Shown here: piece after piece, positions 1 through 7,158 of the stretch
Layout: every line of letters starts with the position of its first letter
Numbering within the stretch: position 1 is the stretch's first letter
Assembly: GCA_937926325.1 (NCBI GenBank)
Contig: CALAZQ010000602.1
Coordinates: 1-9,204, forward strand
Source of the DNA: an uncultured Planctomycetaceae bacterium
GTDB taxonomy: Bacteria > Planctomycetota > Planctomycetia > Pirellulales > UBA1268
Direction of reading: 5' to 3'
Length of the DNA: 9,204 nucleotides
Notes under the pieces: generated by a model
Seen by the model: only the letters and a program-made list of their open reading frames with translations
What the model was told of the DNA's origin: nothing
The model's database searches: none
Program-made: the position numbers and the translations under genes

Positions 1-2826
1 AACGGCTATTCCCGCCTGCCCTGCTGCCCACATCGACTCAGGGTAGGGATAGTCAGTCCAGCCATCGAGTTCGAGGACCGCTGGCTGATTACTTGGTAGC
101 AGGTTCAGCTCATTGTCGAAGGTCAGCGTAACGCTATGCCGCTCGGCGTACCCCAGCCACGACCGGGGCCGCGGCGGAGTGGTCATGCTGCCATCACTGG
201 CTGCCAGTGTCTGGGTCACGTCGCGGCCTGATTCAGTCACGACCTGCCGAGGCAGGATGGCCGGCCCACCAATCAGCAGATCACCCGTCGGCGGTGGGCC
301 AGCGGCCGGAAACCGTTCATCGGCAATGACGGCCCAGTCGGCTGGATGGTCGCAGGCAACCAACTGCAGGCCATCGAGATAGAGCACCTCATCGAACGGC
401 TCGGTAATCAGCAGCCGCACGTGCTGCAGACCGTCCTCGGCAACTGGTGCGGGTGAGGGGCGAATCAAGACCGTCTCATGGGGTCGAGGCGACCGGATGC
501 TGCCGTCGGGCAGTGTCTCACCCGTCACGCCGCCACCAAGAAAGTCGGTCACAAAGGTGAACCTTTCACCCGTCCACGCAAAGAGGATTGGGCAGGAGGT
601 GGTCTTGCGGCTGGTCTCCTCAATCCGCACCAGCCGATCAGCTGGAACGTCGAGTTCCGCCTGCGGGACCCCGTCCGGCCAGACGAGCCGGACCACATCG
701 GCCTGGTCCGCGGTACCAATGCCGAGGTACAGCGGCAGCCGCGGCTGACCCAAGCCGGCAGCCAGCGTGGTGTTCTCCCAGCTGGCAAGCAGTGGCCCCG
801 CAAGGGCCACTGTCCGCACGCCGACACCGTCGGCATTGGTCCGCAGGCTCGTTGCCCGGTCACGGCGGCCACTGGCCACGAGCCGGACTGCCCGGCGGCC
901 AGCGAGTGTGTTCCGCTGCCAGCGTAACTCTCCTGCCGCAGTCAACGTGACCAGATCGAGCACACCGTCCGCATCCAGATCAGCCGGGCAGACGGCAACC
1001 AGTCTCTCGGTCGAGGCAGGCAGATCTGCGGCGATCCACTGCCGCTGCGGCCGAGCCATCAGCACGGTCATCGCCCCAGCCGGCGTCAGCCCCGCCAGAT
1101 CAGCTTGACCGTCGAGGTCAAAGTCGGCGGTAGCAGCCTGCGTGAGGGGTGGCAGACTGCTTGCGGTCACTGTCGCCTGCGGCCCTTCAAGGAGCGGCGG
1201 CTGCCCCTGCCGCAGCAGCAGCCGCTCAAACAGCCCGTCGGCGTTGATGTCGAGCACGAGTCCAGCCTGCGTTGTTCCAAGGTCGAGTCCGTCGGCGGCC
1301 GTGACTGCTTCGGCGAGTGGCTCAGCGCGGAACCGCAGCAGGCGATCGTTCCGCACCAGTCGCGGGCGGTCCGCCCCCAGCAGCAGCAGGTCGAGGTCGC
1401 GATCATCGTCAAAATCACTGGTCACCACGGTGGCTGCCGGCAGGCCGGAGAGGCCGCCAAGCTGCTGTTCCTGAAACCGCGGCTCCAGTGGCGGCGGGGC
1501 AGAATTGGGGGCGGCAGCTGGAGCGATCGAGGTATTGACCAGCACGGCAGTCCCGCCAGTGTTTTCCGACCGAGCAAGGATGAGATCGAGATCACCGTCC
1601 TGATCGAGGTCGAGCCAGGCGAGCCCGATCGCTGGCCCGTTGACCGCAGCCACTCCGGCACTCTGTGAAATATCGACAAAGCCTTTGTCGGGGTCATTCC
1701 GCAACAGCCTCAGCGCGGATGTCGGCTCTGCAGTACTGATCGCCAGATCGCCGCGGCCATCGTTATCAAAGTCGCCGATAGCAGCCGCAATCGCCACTCC
1801 TGTCCCGGACAGAGCAGCCAGCCCGGGGTGCCGGGCAGTCGTGTCGTCGAAGCCACTGTCAGGGCCTTGCTCAAACAACGCCAGCCGGCCCCGATCGACT
1901 ACGAGCAGTCCCAGGTCGGTTTCGGCCGTCATGGCGAGGGGCAGCACGATGCTGCCAAAGCGGTCGTGGGCTTCGCCCACAGCTGAGCGGGGGGCGGCGG
2001 GTGCCGCTCCCGTGACCGAGGCTAGAGGCTTTGCTGCTGCAAAGACCGGCAGAACCTCAGGGAGCGGCTCCATCGACCTCGATGCTGAAGGCTGCTTGCC
2101 TACTGCCAAGCCGGGCACAATCACGTTGCCATAACGGCCCATTTCGGCATACCGGATGCGGAGTGGCTCATCCCATTCGGCACCGAGCAACGCCTGCTGC
2201 CCGGTGAGCAGGTCACGAGCCCGCTCGGGATCGCTCCGCCGCAGGTTCATCGCCAGGCCGTGCATAGCTGCTGTCAAATTCGGGTTGAGAGCAAGTGCCT
2301 GTTCAAAGCAGGCGGTCGCATCGGCTGAGCCCGGCGGCAGCGTCAGGCCCAGGTGGTACCAGCCTGAGGGGTCGGACGGGTCGGCCTTGGTGACGGCCTT
2401 GAAATGGGGTCTGGCCTCCTCCAATTCATTGCGGTGCAGGGCAATGATGCCGAGGCAGAAGTGGGCATGGGGATCTTCGGGGGCTCGGTTCAGGACCGCC
2501 CGGAGCAGCCTTCGGGCCTCATCAAGGTTGTCCGCAGTCGCCGTGTTCAGCAGCGCGATCGCGTGATTGATCTGCAGCAACCGAGAGTCTGGGTCAAGCT
2601 TTCGGGCCTTGGCGAAAGCCGTGGCCGCATCTGCAAAGTTGAACTGTCCCATCAGCCCAATGCCGCGGTCGGTGAGCTGGGCGGCCTGTCCGCTGCGATC
2701 AGCTGGTTGGTTGGCCTGCGGATCGACGCGGTCGCTGGTGGCCTCACCGGCCGGCCGGCTGCCACAGCCGGCTGCCAGCATGATCACCACCACCGTGACC
2801 CCGAACATACAGACCCGCAGTTTCAT
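1..2826 (-). CDS. TPR / FG-GAP (VCBS) / ASPIC-UnbV lipoprotein, C-terminus cut by window edge
   Basis: The frame is open from the ATG at 2826 to base 1, giving 942 codons with no stop; the 3' end lies outside the window. Residues 1-21 form a lipoprotein signal peptide: basic start (MKLR), hydrophobic core, then LAAGC with C21 as the lipidation site, so the protein should be exported and membrane-tethered. About five TPR-like helical hairpins follow (residues 47-210), then a low-complexity Ala/Pro linker (240-285). Six FG-GAP/VCBS-type Asp loops come next, at residues 352-360 (DFDNDGRGD), 406-414, 471-479, 526-534, 568-576 and 616-624; the third and fourth are degenerate. Residues 640-735 resemble ASPIC/UnbV (YLGIG, then VVRLVWPDG). 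A further region from 741 (CPILFAW, FVTDFLGGG, ending near ELDGWTDYPYPES) belongs to no domain I can name. Such proteins are common in Planctomycetota and Acidobacteriota, and their function is unknown; calcium-stabilised protein binding at the cell surface is an inference. The start overlaps the upstream hydrolase stop, so the pair is probably an operon. Confidence 0.9.
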   Translation of the reverse strand, partial: MKLRVCMFGVTVVVIMLAAGCGSRPAGEATSDRVDPQANQPADRSGQAAQLTDRGIGLMGQFNFADAATAFAKARKLDPDSRLLQINHAIALLNTATADNLDEARRLLRAVLNRAPEDPHAHFCLGIIALHRNELEEARPHFKAVTKADPSDPSGWYHLGLTLPPGSADATACFEQALALNPNLTAAMHGLAMNLRRSDPERARDLLTGQQALLGAEWDEPLRIRYAEMGRYGNVIVPGLAVGKQPSASRSMEPLPEVLPVFAAAKPLASVTGAAPAAPRSAVGEAHDRFGSIVLPLAMTAETDLGLLVVDRGRLALFEQGPDSGFDDTTARHPGLAALSGTGVAIAAAIGDFDNDGRGDLAISTAEPTSALRLLRNDPDKGFVDISQSAGVAAVNGPAIGLAWLDLDQDGDLDLILARSENTGGTAVLVNTSIAPAAAPNSAPPPLEPRFQEQQLGGLSGLPAATVVTSDFDDDRDLDLLLLGADRPRLVRNDRLLRFRAEPLAEAVTAADGLDLGTTQAGLVLDINADGLFERLLLRQGQPPLLEGPQATVTASSLPPLTQAATADFDLDGQADLAGLTPAGAMTVLMARPQRQWIAADLPASTERLVAVCPADLDADGVLDLVTLTAAGELRWQRNTLAGRRAVRLVASGRRDRATSLRTNADGVGVRTVALAGPLLASWENTTLAAGLGQPRLPLYLGIGTADQADVVRLVWPDGVPQAELDVPADRLVRIEETSRKTTSCPILFAWTGERFTFVTDFLGGGVTGETLPDGSIRSPRPHETVLIRPSPAPVAEDGLQHVRLLITEPFDEVLYLDGLQLVACDHPADWAVIADERFPAAGPPPTGDLLIGGPAILPRQVVTESGRDVTQTLAASDGSMTTPPRPRSWLGYAERHSVTLTFDNELNLLPSNQPAVLELDGWTDYPYPESMWAAGQAGIAV
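2823..2826 (-). promoter_or_regulatory. ATGA stop/start overlap joining hydrolase and lipoprotein genes
   Basis: On the minus strand the hydrolase TGA (2825-2823) overlaps the lipoprotein ATG (2826-2824). The nearest Shine-Dalgarno-like run, GGGAGG, lies 21 bases upstream of the ATG. That is too far to act directly, so translation of the lipoprotein probably depends on ribosomes finishing the hydrolase. Confidence 0.8.
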
Positions 2827-3887
2827 TGTATGGCTTCGCCGGAGCGACCTCCCGTAGATGCCGTCAGGAACTGCTGGCGACGTGCCCGTTCAGCATCGAG
2901 CGCGACTCGGCCTGCCGCTGTCGCGACCTCGTTCGACTCGTACCGCGGCGGCTGACGTTCCGGACCAGCCTGCTGGTGAAAGATTGGCGGCAGGACGGCG
3001 GTCTCTGACCGCAGCTGTGCAAGCATTTGGTGCCCCGTTCGCCGCTGCCGGGCAGCCCGTAACGCCGCAATGTCGATTGGGGCAATGACGATTTTCTCGT
3101 GGGGCCCGGGGTCAGCCTGCGCCAGCAGTCGGCCGTCGAAGTCGACGACCATGCTTCCGCCCGGCCAGGAAAACGGAGGGAAGTTCGCCGCCGAGGCGGC
3201 TTGATTTGCCGCGACCACGTAGGCGAGATTTTCAATCGCCCGGCAGCGATTCACGACAGTCCACCAGTCGAGCGGTGGTGTTGCTCCCCAGGGGTCCATG
3301 TAGGCACTGACCCGAATCAGCACCTCTGCACCGGCGACAGCGAGCTGGCGGATCGCCTCGGGAAAGAGCCAGTCGTAGCAAATAGCCGCACCCAGCCAGC
3401 CGATCTCGGTTTCCACCACAGGAAACAGCGGGAGGTCATAGCCCGGCAGGTCGTGCGGGCTGGTGTGAACCTCCCATGGCAGCCAGGGGTTTACCTTGCG
3501 ATAGGTTGAGAGGATGCCATCAGGCCCAATCAGGCAGGTCGTGTTGAACACGTGGCCGGGATAGGCGGCATCGCACTCAAGAAATGAGCCGGTCTGAATG
3601 AAAATGTTCCGTTCTCGGGCGACAGCCACGTAACGGTCGGTGTGTTCGTTTGGAATCGTGACGGCCAGCTTGTCGTGTAGCTCCTCCGCTGTCTCATAGA
3701 TTGGCGCGGCATGGCTGAACTCAGGGAACACCACCAGCCGTACGTCACCGAAGGGCTGGTAGCCGACCACGGCCCGCTCAATCAAGAGGAGTTGGTGGTC
3801 GACCGTCGCGGCGATGCCGGTACGCTCTTGTGGGGCAGGCAGGTCGGTCTGGCAGGCGGCAGCCAGATAGGGGGTGGGTGACGACAT
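2823..3887 (-). CDS. Nitrilase-superfamily carbon-nitrogen hydrolase (amidase-like)
   Basis: A complete enzyme of 354 residues from the ATG at 3887. It should hydrolyse a non-peptide C-N bond through a Cys thioester intermediate. The Glu-Lys-Cys triad is visible, numbered from this ATG: E56 in VVFPEFS, K131 in TYRKVNPW, and C170 in AAICYDWLFPE. A second Glu, E139 in LPWE, fits the conserved structural glutamate. The stretch GAEVLIRVSAYMDP, followed by WWTVVNRCRAIENLAYVVAANQA, resembles aliphatic-amidase-like members more than aromatic nitrilases, but the substrate cannot be decided. There is no signal peptide, so it should be cytoplasmic. The last ~65 residues form a charged, poorly conserved-looking tail. 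An in-frame TTG at 3896 would add three residues. I prefer the ATG because MSSPTPYLAAACQTD starts the fold directly; neither start has a clear Shine-Dalgarno. Its TGA overlaps the ATG of the downstream lipoprotein gene (ATGA, 2823-2826). Why a soluble hydrolase is coupled to a surface lipoprotein is unclear. Confidence 0.92.
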   Translation of the reverse strand: MSSPTPYLAAACQTDLPAPQERTGIAATVDHQLLLIERAVVGYQPFGDVRLVVFPEFSHAAPIYETAEELHDKLAVTIPNEHTDRYVAVARERNIFIQTGSFLECDAAYPGHVFNTTCLIGPDGILSTYRKVNPWLPWEVHTSPHDLPGYDLPLFPVVETEIGWLGAAICYDWLFPEAIRQLAVAGAEVLIRVSAYMDPWGATPPLDWWTVVNRCRAIENLAYVVAANQAASAANFPPFSWPGGSMVVDFDGRLLAQADPGPHEKIVIAPIDIAALRAARQRRTGHQMLAQLRSETAVLPPIFHQQAGPERQPPRYESNEVATAAGRVALDAERARRQQFLTASTGGRSGEAIQ

Positions 3888-3917
3888 GTGGTTCAATCAG
3901 CGTGGAGCGAGGCGGCC

Positions 3918-3937
3918 ACGGGGTGCTTTTCCCCCGT
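3918..3937. repeat. Inverted repeat, 6-bp stem, in the divergent promoter region
   Basis: ACGGGG (3918-3923) pairs with CCCCGT (3932-3937) around an 8-base loop. It lies between the two divergent starts, about 30 bases upstream of the hydrolase ATG and about 77 upstream of the cytochrome ATG. It could be an operator or a hairpin in the hydrolase leader. It lacks a following T-run on either strand, so it is unlikely to be an intrinsic terminator. A stem this short can arise by chance in GC-rich DNA. Confidence 0.3.
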
Positions 3938-3967
3938 CCCGACCACGATAAACTGTCAGGACGGCCG

Positions 3968-3987
3968 CGAAAACCAGCTAGCTTTCG
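3968..3987. repeat. Short inverted repeat around an AGCTAGCT palindrome
   Basis: CGAAA (3968-3972) and TTTCG (3983-3987) are inverted copies, and the perfect 8-base palindrome AGCTAGCT (3976-3983) lies between and overlaps the right arm. It sits about 28 bases upstream of the cytochrome start, where a transcription-factor site would be effective. No known regulator site is recognised, so the regulatory role is a guess. Confidence 0.25.
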
Positions 3988-4014
3988 TAACCGGGCCAAA
4001 CATGGGGTGGACCG

Positions 4015-7000
4015 ATGGTGGCAGAGGATGAACCGACGGATGGGCAGCGGTCGGCGACGCGGGCGATGCCAGGAACAGTCTCCTCCACGCTGCGGACGCT
4101 TTTGCTCATTACCTTGCTGCTGTTTGGCTTCCTCGCTGCCAGCGGCTACCTCCTTTCCGGAGCTCGCCTGCTCGGTTGGCTGATGGGAGGGCCAGCGCTC
4201 GGTCCGCGGGGGCTTTGGTTGTTTCTCGGGCATGTGATCGCCGGCTGCCTTGCCCTGCTGCCGCTGAGCTGTTTTGTCATCGGCCATTGGGCAGCCGCCC
4301 GTCAGCACCCGAACCGTGCCGCGATTCGACGCGGACGCTGGCTGGTGGCCGCGGCGGGCGGGATCCTCCTTTCGGGACTTGCCCTCGTGCAGGTCGAGGG
4401 GCTCCCGCAACTGCCCGCAGGTGGCCTGGGACGGACGCTGACGTTGCTTCTGCATGCGTTGCTTCCGGTGTTGGCGGTTGTCGCCTATCTGGCCCACCGC
4501 CGGGCTGGACCGGCGATTCGTTGGTCGCAGCTGCGGTCGTATGCAGCCGCGGGCAGCCTCGCGACCGCCGGCTGCCTGCTTGCCGGGGGGCTGCCAGCTA
4601 GGCTGACCGTGCCGTCGCCGGCTGCTACCGCTCACGCGGTCGACTCGACGCAGCCACCCAGCCGCTTCTGGCCGGCTGCGACCCGCACCGTCAACGACCA
4701 GACGATCGCAGCGGAAAGTCTGATGAATGACGACTATTGCCTGCGGTGCCATCAAGATGCCTACCAGTCGTGGTTCCATTCCGCGCATCACTTCAGTTCC
4801 TTTAATAACCCGGCTTATCTCGCCAGCGTCCGGGAAACCCGTGCAGTCTTGGAACGACGGGATGGCTCAGCCACTGCCGTCCGCTGGTGCGGCGGCTGTC
4901 ATGATCCGGTCCCCCTGCTCTCTGGACGGCTGGATGACCCGGGCTTCGACGACCGGGCCGATCCCGCCGCCCATGCCGGCATCACCTGCACCGTTTGCCA
5001 TGCGGTCACTGACGTCCACACGCTGGCCGGCAACGGTGGTTACACGATCGCTGCACCTGAGCACTATCCGTTCACCGATGCCGAGTCTGAACTGTTGCAG
5101 TGGCTCAACGGGCAGCTGATCCGAGCCAAGCCCGACTTTCATCGGCAATCGTTCCTCAAGCCGTTGCACCGGTCGGCTGAATTCTGCGGCAGCTGTCACA
5201 AGGTCTCGATTCCACCCGAACTCAACCACTACAAGGATTTTCTTCGCGGCCAGAACCATTACGACTCATTTCTACTTTCGGGAGTTTCCGGACATGGTGC
5301 CCGCAGCTTCTACTACCCCGCCACGGCGAGCGCGAACTGCAACGTCTGTCACATGCCACTGACCCCGAGTGATGACCCGGCGGCTGACTTGTTTCCTGGG
5401 GCGGCAGTCGCCTCGGTGCACAACCATCTCTTCCCGGCGGCAAACACGGCTCTTCCGACCATGCTTGCAGCTGCAGCTAAGCAGCCAGAGGAATCGCAGG
5501 GGTTTGAGGCTGCAGCCGCCGCCCATGCTGCGTTCCTGCGCGGCACGCAGCCCAGCGGTCTCGACCGCAAGTTGCGGGTCGACATCTTCGGGCTCAAGGG
5601 GGGAGGACGAACAGATGGAGTGCTGCAGGCTCCGATCAGACCTGAGCTGCCCACGTTGACCCCGGGCGAGACCTATCTGATTGAGGTGGTGGTGCGGACG
5701 CTGGCAGTTGGCCACCACTTTACGCAGGGCACGGTCGATTCCAATGAGGTCTGGGTGGAGTTCACCGCGGCCGATAGCCGGGGGCCATTTGCCGCCAGCG
5801 GGCTGGTCGAGCAGCCTGAGGCCAACGGCCCGGTCGATCCGGATGCCGCGCGACTGGCAGCAACAGTAGTTGATCGAAATGGAAAGAGAATTGACCGCCG
5901 CAACGTGCAGGACATCTTCACGGGGGCGGTGAATCATGAGATTCCACCCGGCGCTGCCGAGGTCATCCATTATCAGCTGCGACTGCCTGCGGAGCTGACC
6001 GGTCCAGTGACGCTTTCGGCCCGGGTTCGCTACCGCAAGTTTGACAGCGGTTACATCGGCTTCATCGAGCAGCAACTGGCAGCAGACTCGCCAGCGGCCT
6101 TGCCCCCCCTGCCAATCGTCGACCTCTGTGAAGACAGCGTCACCCTGCCGGTGCACGTCGATGGTGGACGCAGTGGATCCGTTGCCAGCCAGCGGTCACC
6201 GATTGAGCCAGCATGGCAGCGGTGGAACGACTACGGCATTGGCTGCCTGCTTGAGGGAGACTTCCAGGGCAAGCAGGGCGAACTGAAGCAGGCCGAGGCA
6301 GCCTTTCGCCGGGTCACTGCCGTGCCGGCGGGGGCGGCCCATGGCTGGATCAATCTGGCACGCGTCTTTCTCCAGGAGGGGCGTTTGCCTGAGGCAGTTG
6401 ACGCCGTGAACGCCGCCGGGACTGCCACCCCACCAGCCCCGTGGTGGCAGTTGGCCTGGTTTGGCGGGGTGGTTGCGGCTGAGAACGCGGCCACTCCGCC
6501 CGATCTCGATCGGGCGATCGGTGACTTTGAGAAGATCCTTGACCCCACGAACCAGCCCCGCTCGCGTGGCTTCGACTTTTCCCGCGATTATGTGGTTCGT
6601 AACCGGCTGGCAGACACGCTTTTCAAGCGGGGGATTGCTGCCACCGGCCCTGCCCGTCAGCAGCTGCTGCTGCGAGCAGCGCGGCACTATGAAACGACCC
6701 GGCAGGCCGACCCCGAGAATCTGACGGCACACTACGGGCTCGCCCAGTGTCACGCTCGACTGGCCGACAACGCGGCCTCGACCGTCGCCGAGCAGGCTCG
6801 GGCGATCGCGGAGGAACCGTTTCGGCCAGACGGTCGGAGACTCCCCAGGCTGTTTGCCCTGCGGGACCAGTTGGCGAAGGCCGCTGAAACCCGCCCGATG
6901 TCGGCTGTGGAACACGCGGGGCTCGCCGCCATCCATCGGGCAATCCACAGTCTCCTACGTCCCGACGAGCAGGCAATGGCCACGGCGGTATCAACCCTCA

Positions 7001-7158
7001 GGGCGAACGATCCGGCGGCCGACCGAGCCGCGGAAGTAGTGCCGATCTACCCGCTCAAACCAATCAGCCGACCTGAGGCAGGTGCAACCGCCAGCACTCC
7101 TCAAGGACTCGCGGTCACCGAATCACCAGCCCTCACTGCTGGAGCAGCACGTCAATGA
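4015..7158 (+). CDS. Membrane-anchored five-heme cytochrome c with C-terminal TPRs
   Basis: A complete protein of 1047 residues. Five hydrophobic helices lie near residues 28-48, 67-91, 110-128, 142-160 and 176-192. The loops at 92-109 and 161-175 are rich in Arg, so they should be cytoplasmic and everything after helix 5 periplasmic. Five CXXCH heme c motifs follow: CLRCH 242-246, CGGCH 292-296, CTVCH 325-329, CGSCH 391-395 and CNVCH 442-446. Many nearby His (255, 258, 259, 320, 335, 405, 415, 427) could be distal ligands. The block resembles the cytochrome c554-like multiheme family. Residues 518-690 look like a beta-sandwich with a GHHFTQG motif (566-572). TPR-like hairpins lie at 733-800 and 885-925, and the C-terminal tail is low-complexity. 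The role is electron transfer; donor and acceptor are unknown. ATG 4015 is the first start after an in-frame stop at 3988; ATG 4066 (M18) is an alternative. The stop overlaps the start of the next gene. Confidence 0.92.
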   Translation: MVAEDEPTDGQRSATRAMPGTVSSTLRTLLLITLLLFGFLAASGYLLSGARLLGWLMGGPALGPRGLWLFLGHVIAGCLALLPLSCFVIGHWAAARQHPNRAAIRRGRWLVAAAGGILLSGLALVQVEGLPQLPAGGLGRTLTLLLHALLPVLAVVAYLAHRRAGPAIRWSQLRSYAAAGSLATAGCLLAGGLPARLTVPSPAATAHAVDSTQPPSRFWPAATRTVNDQTIAAESLMNDDYCLRCHQDAYQSWFHSAHHFSSFNNPAYLASVRETRAVLERRDGSATAVRWCGGCHDPVPLLSGRLDDPGFDDRADPAAHAGITCTVCHAVTDVHTLAGNGGYTIAAPEHYPFTDAESELLQWLNGQLIRAKPDFHRQSFLKPLHRSAEFCGSCHKVSIPPELNHYKDFLRGQNHYDSFLLSGVSGHGARSFYYPATASANCNVCHMPLTPSDDPAADLFPGAAVASVHNHLFPAANTALPTMLAAAAKQPEESQGFEAAAAAHAAFLRGTQPSGLDRKLRVDIFGLKGGGRTDGVLQAPIRPELPTLTPGETYLIEVVVRTLAVGHHFTQGTVDSNEVWVEFTAADSRGPFAASGLVEQPEANGPVDPDAARLAATVVDRNGKRIDRRNVQDIFTGAVNHEIPPGAAEVIHYQLRLPAELTGPVTLSARVRYRKFDSGYIGFIEQQLAADSPAALPPLPIVDLCEDSVTLPVHVDGGRSGSVASQRSPIEPAWQRWNDYGIGCLLEGDFQGKQGELKQAEAAFRRVTAVPAGAAHGWINLARVFLQEGRLPEAVDAVNAAGTATPPAPWWQLAWFGGVVAAENAATPPDLDRAIGDFEKILDPTNQPRSRGFDFSRDYVVRNRLADTLFKRGIAATGPARQQLLLRAARHYETTRQADPENLTAHYGLAQCHARLADNAASTVAEQARAIAEEPFRPDGRRLPRLFALRDQLAKAAETRPMSAVEHAGLAAIHRAIHSLLRPDEQAMATAVSTLRANDPAADRAAEVVPIYPLKPISRPEAGATASTPQGLAVTESPALTAGAARQ
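7141..7144 (+). promoter_or_regulatory. Possible ribosome binding site for the CRTAC1-like gene
   Basis: GGAG lies inside the last codons of the cytochrome gene, 10 bases before the ATG at 7155. The spacing is slightly long, but it supports this ATG as the true start and would help ribosomes reinitiate at the overlapping stop/start. Confidence 0.4.
7155..7158 (+). promoter_or_regulatory. ATGA stop/start overlap joining cytochrome and CRTAC1-like genes
   Basis: The cytochrome TGA (7156-7158) overlaps the next ATG (7155-7157). This is a classic arrangement for translational coupling, and it indicates co-transcription and probably linked protein amounts. Confidence 0.8.

Larger units (their letters stand above)
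3888..4014. promoter_or_regulatory. Divergent intergenic region, presumed to hold both operon promoters
   Basis: This is the only substantial non-coding stretch in the window and it separates two divergent gene pairs, so promoters for both should lie here. I see no convincing sigma-70 pair. GATAAA at 3947-3952 could be a -10 element for the rightward operon, but the hexamer 17 bases upstream (TGCTTT) is a poor -35. The region holds an inverted repeat at 3918-3937 and an AGCTAGCT palindrome at 3976-3983, either of which could be an operator. GGGGTGG at 4004-4010 is a weak, very close Shine-Dalgarno candidate for the ATG at 4015. Confidence 0.55.

Noticed and set aside
1..2826. Frameshift or pseudogene in the lipoprotein gene
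   Set aside because: A codon-by-codon read from ATG 2826 to base 1 gave exactly 942 codons with no stop and domains in the expected order.
113..2955. Many plus-strand open frames across the left third (for example 478-927, 1105-1668, 1640-2134, 2404-2955)
   Set aside because: All lie opposite the continuous 942-codon minus frame with its lipobox, TPRs and FG-GAP loops; their products are low-complexity and unlike any family I know.
3918..3937. Intrinsic terminator at the GGGG/CCCC hairpin
   Set aside because: The stem is only 6 bp, no U-run follows on either strand, and it lies between two divergent starts where no transcript should end.
3778..4791. Minus-strand open frame of 337 codons spanning the intergenic region and the cytochrome 5' end
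   Set aside because: Its product is Arg/Gln/Pro-rich low complexity, it overlaps two well-supported genes, and it would erase the divergent promoter region.
4738..5352. NrfA-type nitrite reductase (five hemes)
   Set aside because: NrfA usually carries one CXXCK heme site; all five here are CXXCH, and the membrane helices and TPRs do not fit that enzyme.
5272..6948. Two minus-strand open frames (5272-6156 and 6196-6948) inside the cytochrome gene
   Set aside because: No motifs, no ribosome binding site and composition typical of antisense shadow. The plus frame holds a heme motif, the beta-sandwich and the TPRs here.
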